NCBI GenBank assembly: GCA_014377155.1
Contig: JACMQD010000446.1
Span: 1-16,450 of the forward strand
From: Herminiimonas sp.
GTDB taxonomy: Bacteria; Pseudomonadota; Gammaproteobacteria; Burkholderiales; Burkholderiaceae
DNA: 16,450 bases
Direction: 5' to 3'
This document shows, in pieces, positions 15,085 through 16,450 of the stretch. The notes under the pieces are model-generated. The model searched no databases, was not told where the DNA came from, and saw only the letters and a program-made list of their open reading frames with translations. A program made the translations under genes and the position numbers. Positions within the stretch are counted from its first letter, which is position 1, and each line of letters opens with the position of its first letter.

Positions 15085-15768
15085 ATGCATGCCAACTCCC
15101 GACCCGTCAACAGCACCCAGAACACCATTCACAAAGATCTTGCAAAGATCGTCGCCAGGCATGCGACAACTGCTTTTCGCAAGCCAGTGATGCCCTACAA
15201 CCACGCTGCCTTCGACGATGGCATGTCAGCATGGCGCAGCAGCGGCGCAGCGCCGTTGATTCTGGATTCCGGCTGCGGCGTCGGCTTATCGACACGGCAT
15301 CTGGCAGCCCGTTTTCCTGACCATTTCGTGATCGGCATCGACCAATCCGCTGATCGTATTACACGTCATACTTTGTGGCCGGATGCGCTGCCGCCCAATT
15401 TCATCCTGTTACGCGCAGACTTGGTCGATTTCTGGCGACTGTTGCAAGCCTCCGGTGCACGTCCCGCGCGTCATTATCTGCTGTATCCGAATCCCTGGCC
15501 CAAGGTCGGGCAACTGGCGCGTCGATGGCATGGACATGCCGTTTTTCCGACGATCGTCGCCCTGGGCGGACAACTGGAATGTCGCAGCAACTGGAAACTC
15601 TACATCGATGAATTCGCCGCAGCGCTGACGCAGCTTTGCCAAAAACCGGTGCAATCGGAATCGTATGTCAGCGCCACGTCTATCACACCGTTCGAGCAGA
15701 AATATATTGCGTCGGGCCACGCGCTGTGGCGCTGCCAAATCGATCTGGCGGTAAAAAATCAATCGTAA
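15085..15768 (+). CDS. TrmB-like SAM-dependent methyltransferase, 227 aa
   Basis: This is a class I methyltransferase related to TrmB, which makes 7-methylguanosine at position 46 of tRNA. The SAM loop is DSGCGVGLST (61-70) and the next acidic strand ends at Asp86 in IGIDQS. The TrmB hallmark PDPWPKxxHxKRR appears as PNPWPKVGQLARRW (135-148), with Asn136 replacing the usual Asp and fewer basic residues after it. The C-terminal TPFEQKYIASGHAL keeps the TrmB-type TxFExxxxxxGH pattern. The N-terminal 35 residues are basic and polar. Because the motif is altered, I suspect a paralogue with a different or reduced role, with a canonical trmB elsewhere in the genome; this cannot be tested here. It is divergent from the tautomerase gene with 90 bases between them. 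Confidence 0.8.
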   Translation: MHANSRPVNSTQNTIHKDLAKIVARHATTAFRKPVMPYNHAAFDDGMSAWRSSGAAPLILDSGCGVGLSTRHLAARFPDHFVIGIDQSADRITRHTLWPDALPPNFILLRADLVDFWRLLQASGARPARHYLLYPNPWPKVGQLARRWHGHAVFPTIVALGGQLECRSNWKLYIDEFAAALTQLCQKPVQSESYVSATSITPFEQKYIASGHALWRCQIDLAVKNQS

Positions 15769-16068
15769 ATCAGCCAGTCGTTTTGACCGAATAACAGGTA
15801 GCCTGACAGGACATGCATTCTTGCTACACATCACGGCTGCCGTTCTGCCTTACGCGTCATCTACCCTCGCAATCAATATAGGGTGATTGCATTTTTACGA
15901 ATTGAATATTTTTAAATATGTTGATTTTTATCAGCAAGCCGATCAGGCGACGCAGTGAAAAATAATCCTGCGTGTTGAATGGAACGTACACGCAAGAACG
16001 CCACCTTAACGGTGGCGTTCTTGGACTACAGAAAATCTACTGAGAATCAGCTGATTGACAGCTAACAA
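15769..16068. other. Intergenic region between convergent TrmB-like and DUF4148 genes
   Basis: No gene is supported in these 300 bases. The region is AT-rich at 15880-15935, with a weak ATATTT/AAATAT dyad at about 15908-15921. Its right end holds two strong inverted repeats, listed separately, which lie just after the DUF4148 gene on the minus strand and face the end of the TrmB-like gene. Confidence 0.5.
15993..16023. terminator. Perfect 13-bp hairpin, likely bidirectional terminator
   Basis: CAAGAACGCCACC at 15993-16005 and GGTGGCGTTCTTG at 16011-16023 are exact reverse complements around a five-base loop, TTAAC. The core AACGCCACC/GGTGGCGTT is of the kind seen in betaproteobacterial terminators. 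It lies between convergent genes. No T run follows on either strand beyond the TTCTT inside the stem, so stand-alone termination efficiency is uncertain. Confidence 0.6.
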
Positions 16069-16075
16069 TCAGCTG
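16048..16075. repeat. Perfect 10-bp inverted repeat overlapping the DUF4148 stop
   Basis: CAGCTGATTG at 16048-16057 pairs exactly with CAATCAGCTG at 16066-16075 across an eight-base loop. The left arm also lies in a 12-base palindrome, AATCAGCTGATT (16045-16056). The DUF4148 stop codon (16069-16071, minus strand) is inside the right arm. Read on the minus strand this is the first of two hairpins after the gene, consistent with mRNA 3'-end protection or termination. Confidence 0.65.
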
Positions 16076-16450
16076 CCCGATTCCTGCGTGCCGGCTTTAT
16101 TGCCGCGACCTGTAGCGAGCGCTTCGTTACGCACCGCGTCACGATTGCGGCCGTTGCGGGCAACCGCGACCGGTGATGCGTATTCCTCACCCCCAACGAT
16201 GTACGAACCATTCGCTTGCGCTTGTTTCAATTCAGCGACCACTTCGGCGCGAGTCTTGGCGGGTGTCGCTGCAACCGCCGTATTGGCGCGGCTGGTGGCG
16301 ATACCTGCTGTCTGCGTTGTGGTTGTCACGAATTCCTGACCACCTGCGATCGTGTAGCTGCCTTCATTGCGGGCTTGACGCAGTTCTGCGGTGACTTCTG
16401 CACGTGTCTTGCTCGAAGGCAGGTTGACGAAATCGGTGAAGTTACCAGTC
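16069..16450 (-). CDS. DUF4148 repeat protein, 5' end outside the window
   Basis: Reading the minus strand, the frame is open from the window edge (first full codon at 16449) to the TGA at 16069-16071, about 126 residues, so the start and expected signal peptide lie outside. A GTG at 16327-16329 would give 86 residues but is internal: the upstream frame encodes the same kind of sequence. Two copies of the DUF4148 core are visible, KTRAEVTAELRQARNEGSY and, 51 residues later, KTRAEVVAELKQAQANGSY, each followed by a Gly-Gly turn and an aromatic or Phe residue. The linker is Thr/Ala-rich and the tail is Arg/Asn/Gly-rich. DUF4148 proteins are small, exported and abundant in Burkholderiales, with no known biochemical role. 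Two strong inverted repeats follow the gene. Confidence 0.85.
   Translation of the reverse strand, partial: TGNFTDFVNLPSSKTRAEVTAELRQARNEGSYTIAGGQEFVTTTTQTAGIATSRANTAVAATPAKTRAEVVAELKQAQANGSYIVGGEEYASPVAVARNGRNRDAVRNEALATGRGNKAGTQESGS

Noticed and set aside
14995..15204. N-terminal extension of the tautomerase frame
   Set aside because: It would bury the catalytic N-terminal Pro and overlap the divergent methyltransferase gene; the ATG followed by Pro with GGGAG upstream is the clear start.
1..16450. tRNA, rRNA, CRISPR array, transposase or phage integration site
   Set aside because: I saw no cloverleaf, no evenly spaced repeats, no transposase or integrase motifs and no terminal inverted repeats with target duplications.

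Overview
The window reads as chromosomal DNA of a betaproteobacterium in Burkholderiales, most likely Oxalobacteraceae (Herbaspirillum, Collimonas or Herminiimonas type). The basis is the linkage rsmB - DUF4390 protein - NtrY-type kinase - AAA-less NtrX-type regulator, together with small lineage-typical families (DUF1840, DUF3567, DUF4148, a 133-residue tautomerase) and moderately high GC. This is recognition from memory; no search was run. I see no insertion sequence, CRISPR array, rRNA or tRNA.

Layout. 1-921: the 3' part of a family 2 glycosyltransferase with a helical, TPR-like tail. 922-1388: a 467-base gap. 1389-4506: a two-gene unit made of a 702-residue protein I do not recognise, then a 3-hydroxyacyl-CoA dehydrogenase-family enzyme. 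4807-5727: glutaminase. 5784-6347: a small lipoprotein. 6449-7638: a DUF1840 protein overlapping by one base a monoacylglycerol-lipase-like gene that carries an in-frame amber codon. 7736-9690: a LysE-type exporter overlapping rsmB by one base. 9901-13969: a compact signalling block (DUF4390 exported protein, NtrY-like kinase, NtrX-like regulator, CobW-like CxCC protein). 14275-14532: a DUF3567 protein. 14593-15768: a tautomerase (minus strand) divergent from a TrmB-like methyltransferase. 16069-16450: the 3' part of a minus-strand DUF4148 repeat protein, followed by two strong inverted repeats.

How the genes work together. The clearest functional block is DUF4390-ntrY-ntrX-CobW-like: gaps of 2 and 69 bases and a 4-base overlap suggest one transcript for an envelope-sensing two-component system. 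rsmB, the 16S rRNA m5C methyltransferase, lies 210 bases upstream and is translationally coupled to the exporter gene instead. The other genes look like independent housekeeping or metabolic units.

Most worth attention are the unrecognised 702-residue protein, whose first 77 residues have no Asp or Glu and ten Arg (a secretion- or targeting-signal-like leader) and which has a near-miss of the HrpB/HrpX box upstream; the CobW-like protein that keeps its Cys motif but has lost the P-loop; and the amber-interrupted lipase.
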